A stretch of DNA of 64,000 nt from an uncultured SAR116 cluster alpha proteobacterium (lineage in GTDB: Bacteria; Pseudomonadota; Alphaproteobacteria; Puniceispirillales; GCA-002684695). The notes below the pieces were generated by a model. It searched no databases. It had not been told where the DNA came from and saw only the letters and a list, made by a program, of their open reading frames with translations. Where the stretch lies: positions 124,001 to 188,000 of the forward strand of contig CACBIM010000001.1 in assembly GCA_902539295.1 (NCBI GenBank), in the 5' to 3' direction. Each line of letters begins with the position of its first letter. Positions within the stretch are counted from its first letter, which is position 1. Of the stretch, positions 47,470 to 55,929 are shown piece after piece. A program made the translations under genes and the position numbers.

Positions 47470-47903
47470 AATAAATTACCACTTATAAAGTAAACAGTAA
47501 TCATACCCGAAATTACAAAGACTAAAGTTGCAATAATAGAGCGTATAGAAAAACGAGATAATCCACAAATACCATGGCCAGATGTACAGCCATTTCCTAG
47601 AGATGTTCCTAAACCAACTAAAAAACCAGATATTATCAGCAATGTTGTATTGGCTACCATTTCAGATTTTATTTCTTTAAACAAAAGAATAAAAATTAAA
47701 GGACCTATTAAAACTCCTAAAATGAAAATAATTCTCCAAAATTTTTGATCAGTTTCTTTGGTTGCAATTAAATTTCCTAAAATACCTGAAATACCCATTA
47801 TTCTACCATTTACAAAGAAAATAATAGTGGCTGCTATGCCAATCAAAATACCACCCATTAATGAATTTAAGAGAGTGAAATTTGCCCAATCAATATTCAG
47901 CAC
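47466..47903 (-). CDS. YeeE/YedE half-transporter, upstream partner
   Basis: 145 residues, four hydrophobic segments. Conserved motifs: GGILIGIAATIIFFVNGRIMGISGIL and GLGTSLGNGCTSGHGICGLSR, with the two Cys residues expected for sulfur-species transport (TsuA-like). It is co-transcribed with the 136-residue partner. No rhodanese or sulfurtransferase gene is next to them. Divergent from the NCS2 permease gene. Confidence 0.87.
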   Translation of the reverse strand: MLNIDWANFTLLNSLMGGILIGIAATIIFFVNGRIMGISGILGNLIATKETDQKFWRIIFILGVLIGPLIFILLFKEIKSEMVANTTLLIISGFLVGLGTSLGNGCTSGHGICGLSRFSIRSIIATLVFVISGMITVYFISGNLL

Positions 47904-48041
47904 CTTGATATATCTCTAAAAATATTAAAAAAAAAAACTTTATTAATATATATATATATAACATCAATAAATTTGCTTAGATAAAAAAAATATAATATTG
48001 ATTATATTAATTGTTATTTTTAAACAAAAAAGGGGGAAACA

Positions 48042-49361
48042 ATGAGTAATAATAAAGATGGGTTTTATTCAGATCCAGATAATACACCACCTCTGGGAGA
48101 GGCTACGGCATTAGGGTTACAGCACGTTCTAGCAATGTTTGCATCAAATGTAACTCCTTCTGTTATTGTTGCGGGTGCGGCAGGTTTAGCTTTTGGTGGT
48201 GCTGACATGGTATATCTTATCCAAATGGCTATGCTGTTTGCAGGAGTAGCAACACTTTTACAGACTGTAGGAATTGGTCCTGTTGGCGCTAGGTTACCAA
48301 TAATGCAAGGAACAAGCTTTGCTTTTGTTGGAGTTTTAGCGGGTCTTGCTGCAACACAAGGCTTACCAGTTGCATTAACAGCTTGTATATTTGGAGGAAT
48401 ATTACATTTTTTACTTGGTACAATAATTAAAGATATTAGATGGCTTTTCCCACCTTTAGTGACAGGATTAGTTATTTTAGCTATTGGTTTATACTTAATA
48501 CCAGTAGCCATAAAGTATTCAGCTGGAGGAGCTGCTAAGTTTCAAATGGAAGCTGAAAGTTTTGGCTCATTAATGCACTGGAGTGTAGCTGGAATTGTCG
48601 TAATTGTTGCTTTAATATGTAAATTTTTTGGAAGAGGTTTAATTTCAAATGCTGCTGTTTTAATTGGAATAATTGCTGGCTATCTTCTTGCATTTGCTCA
48701 GGGTATGGTAAACTTTGCTCCGGTAGCAAAGGCTAGCTGGTTCTCTGGTTTGCAACCAATCCCATATGGTTTTGAGTTTAGTTTGGGAGCTGTTATAGCT
48801 GTAACTTTAGTATGTATTGTTTCTGCCATTGAAACTGTTGGAGATACATCTGCGACAACCAAAGCAGGTGCTGGCAGAGAAGCAACTGATGAAGAAATAT
48901 CTGGTGCAACTTATGCAGATGGACTAGGTAGTGCAGTTGCTGGTGTTTTTGGTGGCCTTCCTAATACTTCATTCAGCCAGAATGTAGGAATAGTTGGCAT
49001 GACTGGAATTATGTCTCGACATGTAGTTACAATTGGAGCTGTTTTCTTGGTCATTTGTGGATTAATTCCAAAAATAGGTGCAGTTATTGCTTCAATGCCT
49101 TTACCTGTTTTAGGTGGTGGCGTTATAGTCATGTTTGGGATGGTTGCTGCAGCTGGATTAAATGTTTTAAGTGAAGTCACTCTCAATAGAAGAAATATGG
49201 TAATAATTGCAGTTTCTCTTGCTGTTGGGCTTGGTCTAAATTTGGTCCCTTCTGCAGTTCAGTATTTACCTGGAGTAGTTAAAGTTTTAGCAACGTCAGC
49301 AGTTGCTCCTACAGCTTTAGTTGCAGTAATACTAAATTTAGTACTTCCTGAAGAGGAATAA
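48042..49361 (+). CDS. NCS2 family purine/uracil permease
   Basis: 439 residues, about 14 membrane segments. NCS2 motifs: ATALGLQHVLAMF near the N-terminus, QGTSFAFVGVL, SAIETVGDTSATTKAG (substrate-binding TM8 region with Glu), and FGGLPNTSFSQNVGIVGMTG (TM10 region). A very good Shine-Dalgarno (AGGGGGAAAC) lies before the ATG. It imports xanthine, uric acid or uracil with protons or sodium. No riboswitch-like structure is seen in the 138-bp leader, which is mostly A/T repeats. Confidence 0.92.
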   Translation: MSNNKDGFYSDPDNTPPLGEATALGLQHVLAMFASNVTPSVIVAGAAGLAFGGADMVYLIQMAMLFAGVATLLQTVGIGPVGARLPIMQGTSFAFVGVLAGLAATQGLPVALTACIFGGILHFLLGTIIKDIRWLFPPLVTGLVILAIGLYLIPVAIKYSAGGAAKFQMEAESFGSLMHWSVAGIVVIVALICKFFGRGLISNAAVLIGIIAGYLLAFAQGMVNFAPVAKASWFSGLQPIPYGFEFSLGAVIAVTLVCIVSAIETVGDTSATTKAGAGREATDEEISGATYADGLGSAVAGVFGGLPNTSFSQNVGIVGMTGIMSRHVVTIGAVFLVICGLIPKIGAVIASMPLPVLGGGVIVMFGMVAAAGLNVLSEVTLNRRNMVIIAVSLAVGLGLNLVPSAVQYLPGVVKVLATSAVAPTALVAVILNLVLPEEE

Positions 49362-49367
49362 TAGTTT

Positions 49368-49400
49368 TTGGCTAGCCATAATTAAATGGCTAGCCATTTT
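49368..49400 (+). terminator. Terminator after the NCS2 permease gene
   Basis: Inverted repeat tggctagcca (49369-49378 and 49387-49396), each arm itself palindromic, with an 8-base spacer and then TTTT. It starts 7 bp after the permease stop and fits a Rho-independent terminator. The rest of the 256-bp spacer to the next gene is plain A/T-rich DNA. Confidence 0.8.
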
Positions 49401-49617
49401 AAATTTTTTCAATTTTTATAATTACAAAATATATTTTTATAATTTTTAAATTTGGCTAGGTTGTCTAGATTTGAACTATTATTTTAATATTTTTAACCTT
49501 AATTTAAATAATTATTAAACATTACAGCGTATTAAATTATTTGATATGTAATATCAGCAATTTACTTTAGAGATTGTTTATTTATAGTTAAATTTTAATT
49601 TAATAAAGCAATTCATT

Positions 49618-51498
49618 ATGTCTCCAAATGAAATCGATCGTAAATTAGCTGTTATATTAGTTGCTGATGTTGTTGGCTACAGCAAGCACATGGAAAATGA
49701 TGAGAATGCTACTTTAAAAGCCTATGGTAAATGTGAGACAATCCTTAATAAGCTTTTAAATAAATATAAAGGATCTATATTTAATACTGCTGGTGACTCT
49801 GTCCTTGCTGAGTTTCAAAGTGCTGTTAACGCTGTAGAATGTGCAGTCAACTTTCAAAGTGAACTTAAAAAAAGAAATGAAAGTAAAAATACGGAAGTAA
49901 AACTTGAGTTCCGTATTGGTATCAATATGGGTGATGTTGTTATGAAGGGCGGAAACCTTCTAGGTGATGGTGTTAATATTGCAGCACGTCTTGAAGCTCT
50001 AGCTCAACCCAATGGCATATCCATATCCAAAAGTATTTATGATATAGTTGTTCCCAAAACAAAAGTGACTTTTAATGATCTTGGAGTTCAAAAGGTCAAA
50101 CAGAATACCTTTCATGCATATGACATCCTGCTTGATCCATCACAAAAGAGAAAGATTAAAACTCAATCTTCTAATATAACAATGATTACTAGCATAGCAG
50201 CTGCAATTGTCATTCTATTAGGTGGCATATTTTACTTTAATTATAATTCACAAGTAATTGAAAATATTGAAACAAAAGAGTTTGTTAAATCTGATATAAG
50301 TAAAGTTTTAATAAAGCCATTCAAATTTTTATCAAAAAGAGACGATTTGAGTTATGTAGCCACGGGATTTACAAATCATCTTGGAACTTCTTTGTCTCAA
50401 CATCCACAGTTAGATGTTGTTCCAGAAACAACAGCAAACTTTATAGATAAAAATGAAATCTCTAATGCTGAGTTAAAATCTAAATATTTTATTAATTATA
50501 GTATTGAAGCTACTATTCAAGTTTCAGGTGATCAGATTAGACTTTCATCTAAAATAACTGACCTACTTAATGAAGAAGTAATAGCCTCTGAAGTTTATGA
50601 ACTAACAGAAGATCAAATATTTGAATATCAAGATAAAATTACTGATTTGGCGTTACAAAAAATGAGTACCATGGATCATTCAATTTCTTCTAATCAACGA
50701 GTATCACAGAATCCTATTGTATATAAAAAATTCATACTAGCACAAGCCAATATGGTCTCCTGGACACCTGACCAACACTATAAAGCAATGAAATTAATCG
50801 ACGAAATGCTTGAAATAGAACCTAATAATTATGGTATAAAAAAATTACATGGTTGGCTTTTACAGCAAAAAGTATATTTAGGGTTATCAGAAAATTATAA
50901 ATCCGATATAATAAAAAGCCTTGAAATTGCCAAAAATTATCTAACTTCTCATGATATCAATTCTATTGATGCAATGGCTTTAGAGTCCAGTAATGAAGGT
51001 TTGCTTGGAAATTACTCAGAGGCATGTTCAAAAGTTTCACGAATGAACGATATCTTAAGCGAAAAAAAATCTAAAGCTTCTTCACATGCATATGCAATGA
51101 CAGCTTGGATTAATCAAAATTGCGAGCAATTTGAAATTGCTAATTTAACTTATGAAGAACTTTTCAGAGTGTCTCCTCATTATCCAGCGTGGGTAAGATA
51201 CTATTATGTATATTCGTTATTTGCTATGCAAAAGTTAGATAATGCTGAAAAATTTATTAATGAAAATAAAAACTTAAAATATTCTTATTATGGCACTAAT
51301 GAGATTTTTCAATTGTGTTTAGTATATATTGCTCACAAACGAGATCAAACTGAGCTCGCTAAAGAATATTTTGCTAAATACAAAGAAATGCCAAATTCAC
51401 TAAGTTTAGATTACTTGGGAGGAGACTTCTCGGCAGCAAAATCAAAAGAATTCATAGAAGATTTCAAAAATGTTTTAAGTAAATATGGAATGTCTTAA
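49618..51498 (+). CDS. Class III nucleotide cyclase with transmembrane segment, TolB-like and TPR-type region (copy 3)
   Basis: 626 residues. Cyclase domain (about 5-170) keeps the two metal aspartates (D17 in ADVVGYS and D60 in AGDSVLAEF) and NIAARLEAL. Unlike copies 1 and 2 it has one clear transmembrane helix (about 187-208, ITSIAAAIVILLGGIFYF), which would put the diverged TolB-like/TPR-type C-terminal half in the periplasm, with the cyclase in the cytoplasm. That arrangement allows signal sensing across the membrane. It is the last core gene before the tRNA-Pro island. Confidence 0.88.
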   Translation: MSPNEIDRKLAVILVADVVGYSKHMENDENATLKAYGKCETILNKLLNKYKGSIFNTAGDSVLAEFQSAVNAVECAVNFQSELKKRNESKNTEVKLEFRIGINMGDVVMKGGNLLGDGVNIAARLEALAQPNGISISKSIYDIVVPKTKVTFNDLGVQKVKQNTFHAYDILLDPSQKRKIKTQSSNITMITSIAAAIVILLGGIFYFNYNSQVIENIETKEFVKSDISKVLIKPFKFLSKRDDLSYVATGFTNHLGTSLSQHPQLDVVPETTANFIDKNEISNAELKSKYFINYSIEATIQVSGDQIRLSSKITDLLNEEVIASEVYELTEDQIFEYQDKITDLALQKMSTMDHSISSNQRVSQNPIVYKKFILAQANMVSWTPDQHYKAMKLIDEMLEIEPNNYGIKKLHGWLLQQKVYLGLSENYKSDIIKSLEIAKNYLTSHDINSIDAMALESSNEGLLGNYSEACSKVSRMNDILSEKKSKASSHAYAMTAWINQNCEQFEIANLTYEELFRVSPHYPAWVRYYYVYSLFAMQKLDNAEKFINENKNLKYSYYGTNEIFQLCLVYIAHKRDQTELAKEYFAKYKEMPNSLSLDYLGGDFSAAKSKEFIEDFKNVLSKYGMS

Positions 51499-51645
51499 AA
51501 GATTAATTACACATTATTCATTTGATTAAAAGTTTTTTGAAATTGATATATATTTAAGCATATCAATAGGAATACGTATTAATTATTCTCCACTTCGACT
51601 TGTATTTTATTATATGAATGTTTTTTAAATTATTTTGATAAGAAT

Positions 51646-51682
51646 AAAACTTAGTATTGAGTCAAACAAATGGCTAAGTTTT
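51646..51682. terminator. Hairpin downstream of cyclase copy 3 at the island's left flank
   Basis: Inverted repeat aaaacttag (51646-51654) / ctaagtttt (51674-51682), loop of 19 bases, A/T-rich on both sides. It may terminate the cyclase transcript. On the minus strand it lies 24 bp beyond the first att copy, which is where the terminator of the tRNA would have been before the island was inserted. Confidence 0.5.
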
Positions 51683-51705
51683 ATGAGTTTGAATGTATTA
51701 TGTTT

Positions 51706-51728
51706 TGGTCGGGGTGACCAGATTTGAA
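51706..51728. repeat. att copy A (tRNA-Pro 3' end duplicate), left edge of island
   Basis: Twenty-three bases beginning tggtcggggtgacc and ending agatttgaa, identical to 62934-62956, which encode the CCA, discriminator, acceptor 3' strand, T-stem and T-loop of tRNA-Pro(GGG). The bases after it (atggtgac) still resemble the tRNA (ctgatgac), so homology fades rather than stops. No other part of the tRNA is here. Confidence 0.9.
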
Positions 51729-51885
51729 ATGGTGACGCTTATTATTGTAAATCAACGCCTATCAACGCAAATCTACGTAACTTGTTGATATACTGAATAT
51801 TGCGTTGATCCTCGGTCAAGAGTGTTGATGTTCGGTCATGAAAATGTGGTCACTAATTGGTCACTTGCTGTGACCACATTTAGTT
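51729..51885. repeat. Left arm of module 1: iterated repeats and hairpin
   Basis: Contains two copies of a G(C/T)GTTGAT-N-(T/C)TCGGTCA motif 20 bp apart (51802-51818, 51822-51838), then a TGTGGTCA/ATTGGTCA pair (51845-51863). An inverted repeat aaatgtggtca / tgaccacattt (51843-51853, 51871-51881) encloses the second of these. The same architecture is at 54125-54295 and 55930-56092. Most likely integrase/excisionase arm-type sites plus a terminator or structural hairpin; that role is inferred. Confidence 0.65.
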
Positions 51886-52050
51886 TTATATGAACTAGAA
51901 ATAACTTGCCCATTCTCTTTAAAATTAACTATTTTTCAAATCAATGTCTTTGTTTTTTAATTAGCCTATTAAAATATTATTTTAACAATTTCAGATAAAA
52001 CCACATCGCTAAAACTCTAGATTTCTGCTAGTATATAAATTTAAATGACC
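51886..52050 (+). pseudogene. Decayed copy of the module 2 gene start and its leader
   Basis: The leader at 51886-51940 matches 54300-54345, including aaataacttg and aaaattaactattttt, and 51994-52050 matches codons 6-24 of the 466-residue gene at 54386. Compared with that gene there is a one-base deletion in the ACC-CAC region, and the Trp codon TGG has become TAG. The start codon region is also changed. After 52050 the similarity ends. So module 1 once carried this gene and lost it. Confidence 0.7.
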
Positions 52051-52098
52051 TTTAATTAAATATATTTCATCGTAAATATATGTTAATTTTAGAGATAA

Positions 52099-52191
52099 AA
52101 AGGGATTTTTTATATTAGAAGAGATGGAAGGACTTATACTCTTTCTCCTGAAGAAACTGATCAGTATTGGGAAGAAAGAAATAATATTTAA
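52099..52191 (+). other. Possible gene fragment or small frame ahead of the 271-residue gene
   Basis: A frame without a usual start codon reads through RRDGRTYTLSPEETDQYWEE and stops at TAA 52189-52191. The composition looks like real coding sequence, perhaps the C-terminal tail of a lost gene. A second, overlapping 27-codon frame from ATG 52124 ends in an ATGA overlap with the next gene's start. Neither can be proven. Confidence 0.25.
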
Positions 52192-52206
52192 TAGGAGATT
52201 TCAATT

Positions 52207-53022
52207 ATGAAAGATAATTTTTTTAAGCATAATGTTTTAGTAGTGTCAATTGGCAGAAGTTTATCATCAAACCTTAATGATATTTATGATTCATCAAGAT
52301 ACCAATGGAGAGCAAGTTTACAAAATGCTCAAAAAGTTGAATATGTTATTGCTAGGAGTGGTTTAAAAATAGTTGGAGTTTTTAAACCTATAAAATGGCT
52401 CCCTTCCAACGACAGTGAATTTAAAGACTTTTCCGATCCGCCACAAGACAAAAGAATCGGTTTTGTTGGAGAGATTGCTGCCTCAGAAGTTCTTCTCGAG
52501 TATTTAAACAAAGAAATTCCAAAATCATATTATCCAAAAGGCGCAAGTAATCCAGTAAGATTTATTTTTATTAATGAAAATAAAGATAATAAAACAAAAT
52601 CAGAAAAGAATGAAACAAGCAAAGTTTTGTCAAAAGAAGTAAAGGGGAATGATGTAAAGGAATTTGGATGGTGGAACATACATAAAGGTTATGATGAGAA
52701 TGACATAGATCAATACATTTGTGAATTTTATGAAATAGAAGATGATTTAGATGAAAATGGAGAGTACATATTAGACGAACACGGATATACATCAACTGAA
52801 AAAGAAGACGAATATGGAAACCTTTATAATCCTAAAATTACTATGGAAATGATTATGAGTATTGAAACGTTTCTTCAAAGATATATTGATGAACATGATG
52901 GAGATTTTGGTAAAACTGATATGGGAAGAGCACTTAAAGAATGGATAGCAAAATATATATATCATGTTCAACATGATCCATCATGGGATTACCCAGATAG
53001 AAATTATAAAATGTGGGAATAA
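52207..53022 (+). CDS. Unrecognised island protein, 271 residues, module 1
   Basis: Preceded by a good AGGAG at 52193-52197. The N-terminal 125 residues look like a compact alpha/beta domain: NVLVVSIGRSL, RYQWRASLQNAQ, VEYVIARSGLKIVGVFKPIKWL, RIGFVGEIAASEVLLEY, then NPVRFIF. This order (hydrophobic strand, Arg/Trp motif, IVGVF, FxGE, P-R-F) recalls PUA/EVE-type small domains that bind modified bases, but I cannot confirm it. The C-terminal half is highly acidic (Asp/Glu-rich, about 150-245) and ends with an aromatic tail. No signal peptide or membrane segment. Confidence 0.7.
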   Translation: MKDNFFKHNVLVVSIGRSLSSNLNDIYDSSRYQWRASLQNAQKVEYVIARSGLKIVGVFKPIKWLPSNDSEFKDFSDPPQDKRIGFVGEIAASEVLLEYLNKEIPKSYYPKGASNPVRFIFINENKDNKTKSEKNETSKVLSKEVKGNDVKEFGWWNIHKGYDENDIDQYICEFYEIEDDLDENGEYILDEHGYTSTEKEDEYGNLYNPKITMEMIMSIETFLQRYIDEHDGDFGKTDMGRALKEWIAKYIYHVQHDPSWDYPDRNYKMWE

Positions 53023-53190
53023 AGTATCTGATACCTTAAGATAAAATAAAAAATTTAAATTAAGAATTTTATTTTATAGGTAAATTCGATCAGATGAAAA
53101 AACTGGAGTACTTTTATTAAATTATAAAATAAATCATTTATAATGATGAAGACTGTTTGTTTATAGGTATACTAAGAGAAATGTAAAATT

Positions 53191-53769
53191 ATGAATAATC
53201 TTAATGAAAACAAAGATTTGTCCGCAAACGTAGTTCGAGTATTAAGTTTAATAAAAAATAAAGATTACAATAAAAAAGAATTACATTCTTTTTATGAAAA
53301 TATAAACAATGAATACTCTAAAGGAAAAATTACTGAATATGAATTTGAAATTCTAATTCAAGAACTAGAACAGAGAGTTAGGATTACTCAACCTCGTTTA
53401 TCAAAAATTTTATTTGGACCAAAAGATGAAGCTGTTAGAACATCATTAAGAGAATTTTTAGATGAATTGAAGACTTCTCTTGATTTTTCTAATAATAATG
53501 TTGGAAGCCATGTTAAAACTGGTGGTTCAATGATCAATGGTTCTAAATACATTGATGTTTACATATCATATAAAAATAAAGATAAGTGGCACTGCTCTTT
53601 TGCATATGTACAAGATCATGCAAACTCAAATCTTTACATAATGACAAGAAAGTATCAAGGAGGCATGATGAATAAAGAAAGTGTGTCTGAAATCATTTAT
53701 GAAATTGAAAATTTAGATAAAGCTAAATTAGTATTTATAAAAAATCTAGAAGAAATAATTGATCAATAA
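53191..53769 (+). CDS. Unrecognised island protein, 192 residues, module 1
   Basis: Family not recognised. The N-terminal half (about 1-100) is helical and charged, with RPRLSKILFGPKDEA-like basic patches (QPRLSKILFGPKDE near 64-77). The C-terminal half has beta-type segments (GSKYIDVYISYKNKDKWHCSF and NLYIMTRKYQGG). It is cytoplasmic by composition. It lies 168 bp after the 271-residue gene in the same direction and may be its partner, but the gap is large enough for a separate promoter. Confidence 0.65.
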   Translation: MNNLNENKDLSANVVRVLSLIKNKDYNKKELHSFYENINNEYSKGKITEYEFEILIQELEQRVRITQPRLSKILFGPKDEAVRTSLREFLDELKTSLDFSNNNVGSHVKTGGSMINGSKYIDVYISYKNKDKWHCSFAYVQDHANSNLYIMTRKYQGGMMNKESVSEIIYEIENLDKAKLVFIKNLEEIIDQ

Positions 53770-54101
53770 ACCTTATATAAATCAAATATGGAACTTATTT
53801 TTAGAAAATTCAAAAAACGAATAGTTAACTAAATCCAAAAAAAACTATTATGAAATACTTTAAGGATAGTTTTGTTTCTAATAATCATCATAGTGATACG
53901 CCTAGTATGTCAATGGGGGTATCAGTAAAAAACTGGTGACCCTAGTCCACACATAGTCCACACATTTTTATGGTAAATTGGTTGTAAATGTATGGATATT
54001 GTATTGAAAGATTATGGGGAAAGATTTGTTTAGATATGTTTCAATCCCTTGCTATGCCTTGAAAAATGGCAGAAAACATAGGGTTTGAAAATTAGGTGAT
54101 T
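53770..54101. repeat. Right end of module 1: hairpins and tandem 11-bp repeats
   Basis: No gene is seen in this 332-bp stretch. It holds an inverted repeat gatacgcc / ggggtatc (53895-53902, 53916-53923, one mismatch) and two adjoining copies of tagtccacaca (53943-53953, 53954-53964). A longer imperfect inverted repeat (about 54028-54090, outer tttcaa/ttgaaa, inner ctatg/catag) follows. This arm differs from the right arms of modules 2 and 3 except for ctggtgaccc, so module 1 probably came from a related but different element. Confidence 0.5.
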
Positions 54102-54124
54102 TGGTCGGGGTGACCAGATTTGAA
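54102..54124. repeat. att copy B (tRNA-Pro 3' end duplicate)
   Basis: Identical over 23 bases to 62934-62956, same orientation. It separates module 1 from module 2, and lies 2396 bp from copy A. Confidence 0.9.
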
Positions 54125-54295
54125 ATGGTAACCCTTATCATTTTTTATGACTGCCTATGATCGTACATCAAATTTATTTGTTTATATACTTTACATTGCG
54201 TTGATATTCGGTCAAGAGCGTTGATGTTCGGTTACAAAAATTTGGTCAATGATTGGTCAATAAATAAAAACAGCTACTGACCAAATTTAGATTTT
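54125..54295. repeat. Left arm of module 2
   Basis: Holds GCGTTGATATTCGGTCA (54198-54214) and GCGTTGATGTTCGGTTA (54218-54234), then tttggtca-at-gattggtcaa (54241-54260). The inverted repeat aaatttggtca / tgaccaaattt (54238-54248, 54277-54287) is the counterpart of the module 1 hairpin, with T-A in place of G-C at one stem position. The 90 bp after it, up to the gene start at 54386, match the module 1 leader. Confidence 0.65.
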
Positions 54296-54385
54296 CATGT
54301 ATTAGAAATAACTTGACCATTCTCATTAAAATTAACTATTTTTAAATTTATTTTTTTGTTTTTAACAATTAAACGATAAAACGCC

Positions 54386-55786
54386 ATGTTATCAATTGAC
54401 GATAAAACCCACATTGCTAAAACTCTGGATTTTTGTTGGTATTTAAATTTAAATGATCAAATGAAATGCCAAGAAATTTTTGGTTCTTTAAATACAATAT
54501 GGAATAGAATTTTTTTTGTTCATGAGCAGACTAGTGATTTATCTAATTTTAGAAATCTTATTGAGGATATATTAAAAGATATTCCCTCTGCAAAATTGAT
54601 AACTTGGGATGGATTAATACATTTATCTGAAATCAAACCTTTAATCAAAGACGATTATATTGAACTATCCAGGAATAATAATATTGAAAGCAATAATAAT
54701 GAAAATTCAACTTCAAAACATGAAGAATATATTAATTATTTTCAAAAAATACAAAGCAATCCTTCAAATAAAATCAAAAAGAAATTTTTAGGTAAATTAA
54801 CTCGTCTTTTATATTTAATTAGATCAAACATTGCTCACGGGTCAAAATCTCAATATCAAGGAAGTGAAAGAAATGAAATTATTTCTAGGGCAACTTATTT
54901 TACTCTTAAGCATATACTAAATGTGGCACTAGATAATGCATTATTTAAAATTGCTGCATACGGTGAATTAAAAAGAGATGGAAATTTATTTAAACCATTA
55001 GTCAAACAAAAAAATGGAAAATTTCTTTATAAAGCAAAAGTTAAGGGGAATTTAATTTACTCTAAAAATACACTGATGTATGACCCGATTAACGATCTTA
55101 ATGAAGTAGATGTCGAAATACTTGAGTTTTCTAATGCTAATAGTATTCATGATATAGATTTAGTAGAATGTATGCCAAGAAGATTTAGATCTTATCAATA
55201 TAATGTAAATGAAGTTGGTTATGCATGGATTTATGAAAGATTTTTATCCATAGAAAACCATTCAGGACCAATTTACACTTTTGAAAGAACAGTATCCTTA
55301 GAATTAAAAATAAAAACCTTTTTATTCGCTCTTATTTCTATACGCCAAAAATTTATTAACATGGATAAGATTTCAAATGAACAAGCAATAAAAATTTTTG
55401 GTAAATTAACAATAAATACAACTAATTATATTCATTATGAAAAACATAATCATAACACTGATTTTAGTCATCCATACGGGCAAAACTTTATAAAATTAAT
55501 TGATGAAATAGGTAATTCTTATAAAGCAATATTTAATTCATTAGAGGATTTATTACCATTTACTGATGAAATTGATGGAGCTATTTATCATGATAAAGAT
55601 TTACACAATGAATTTTATAATCGATTTTATCCTAGCGATGATAACAAAAATGTACCCCCAGAAATGTACCGTCATTTGGTAAAAGATATTATTTATTTTG
55701 TAGGAGATTGGGGTTGCCGAAGGATTGGAGACTTCAATGCTGATCTTTGGACTGAGGTAGATAGTACTAATCAAGTAATTAATTAA
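54386..55786 (+). CDS. Unrecognised protein with HEPN-like R-x4-H motif, module 2
   Basis: 466 residues, the only gene of module 2. The segment TRLLYLIRSNIAHGSKSQ (R146 to H151) matches the R-x(4-6)-H catalytic motif of HEPN RNases, as in Abi-type and ApeA-type defence proteins, and sits in a helical context as HEPN motifs do. The N-terminal 110 residues include a low-complexity Asn-rich linker (about 97-112). The C-terminal half is mixed and shows no motif I know. No membrane segment. A decayed copy of its first codons is in module 1. A role as an abortive-infection RNase is plausible but not shown. Confidence 0.65.
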   Translation: MLSIDDKTHIAKTLDFCWYLNLNDQMKCQEIFGSLNTIWNRIFFVHEQTSDLSNFRNLIEDILKDIPSAKLITWDGLIHLSEIKPLIKDDYIELSRNNNIESNNNENSTSKHEEYINYFQKIQSNPSNKIKKKFLGKLTRLLYLIRSNIAHGSKSQYQGSERNEIISRATYFTLKHILNVALDNALFKIAAYGELKRDGNLFKPLVKQKNGKFLYKAKVKGNLIYSKNTLMYDPINDLNEVDVEILEFSNANSIHDIDLVECMPRRFRSYQYNVNEVGYAWIYERFLSIENHSGPIYTFERTVSLELKIKTFLFALISIRQKFINMDKISNEQAIKIFGKLTINTTNYIHYEKHNHNTDFSHPYGQNFIKLIDEIGNSYKAIFNSLEDLLPFTDEIDGAIYHDKDLHNEFYNRFYPSDDNKNVPPEMYRHLVKDIIYFVGDWGCRRIGDFNADLWTEVDSTNQVIN

Positions 55787-55815
55787 ATATTAGAGAATTA
55801 ACATGGATCAAAGGG

Positions 55816-55906
55816 CTGTTACTGTTGACCCCCCTATTTCATAAAATAGTTTGGTCTACGATTGGTCTATAAAAAAAATAATACTTAACAAATTCAATAT
55901 GTTAAA
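55816..55906. repeat. Right arm of module 2
   Basis: 91 bp nearly identical to 62843-62933. It includes ctgttact, the GACCCCCCTATTTC block, the pair tttggtc-tacga-ttggtc (55850-55867) also found in the left arms, an A-run and a ttaaca/tgttaa hairpin just before att copy C. The 120 bp between the 466-residue gene stop and copy C hold nothing else. Confidence 0.75.
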
Positions 55907-55929
55907 TGGTCGGGGTGACCAGATTTGAA
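55907..55929. repeat. att copy C (tRNA-Pro 3' end duplicate)
   Basis: Identical over 23 bases to 62934-62956, same orientation, between modules 2 and 3. It lies 1805 bp from copy B and 7027 bp from the intact tRNA end. Confidence 0.9.

Noticed and set aside
47940-48040. Riboswitch in the leader of the NCS2 permease gene
   Set aside because: The leader is mostly A/T runs and a TA repeat; no purine-riboswitch core or long stems are visible.
49441-49480. A further trace of the att core (gtctagatttgaact) upstream of cyclase copy 3
   Set aside because: Only about 10 bases agree with the core and the tRNA-type acceptor part is missing; chance is likely in A/T-rich DNA.
52571-52974. Minus-strand frames opposite the 271-residue gene
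   Set aside because: They are antisense to a well-supported gene with a good Shine-Dalgarno and have His/Phe/Ile-rich composition typical of shadows of acidic coding sequence.
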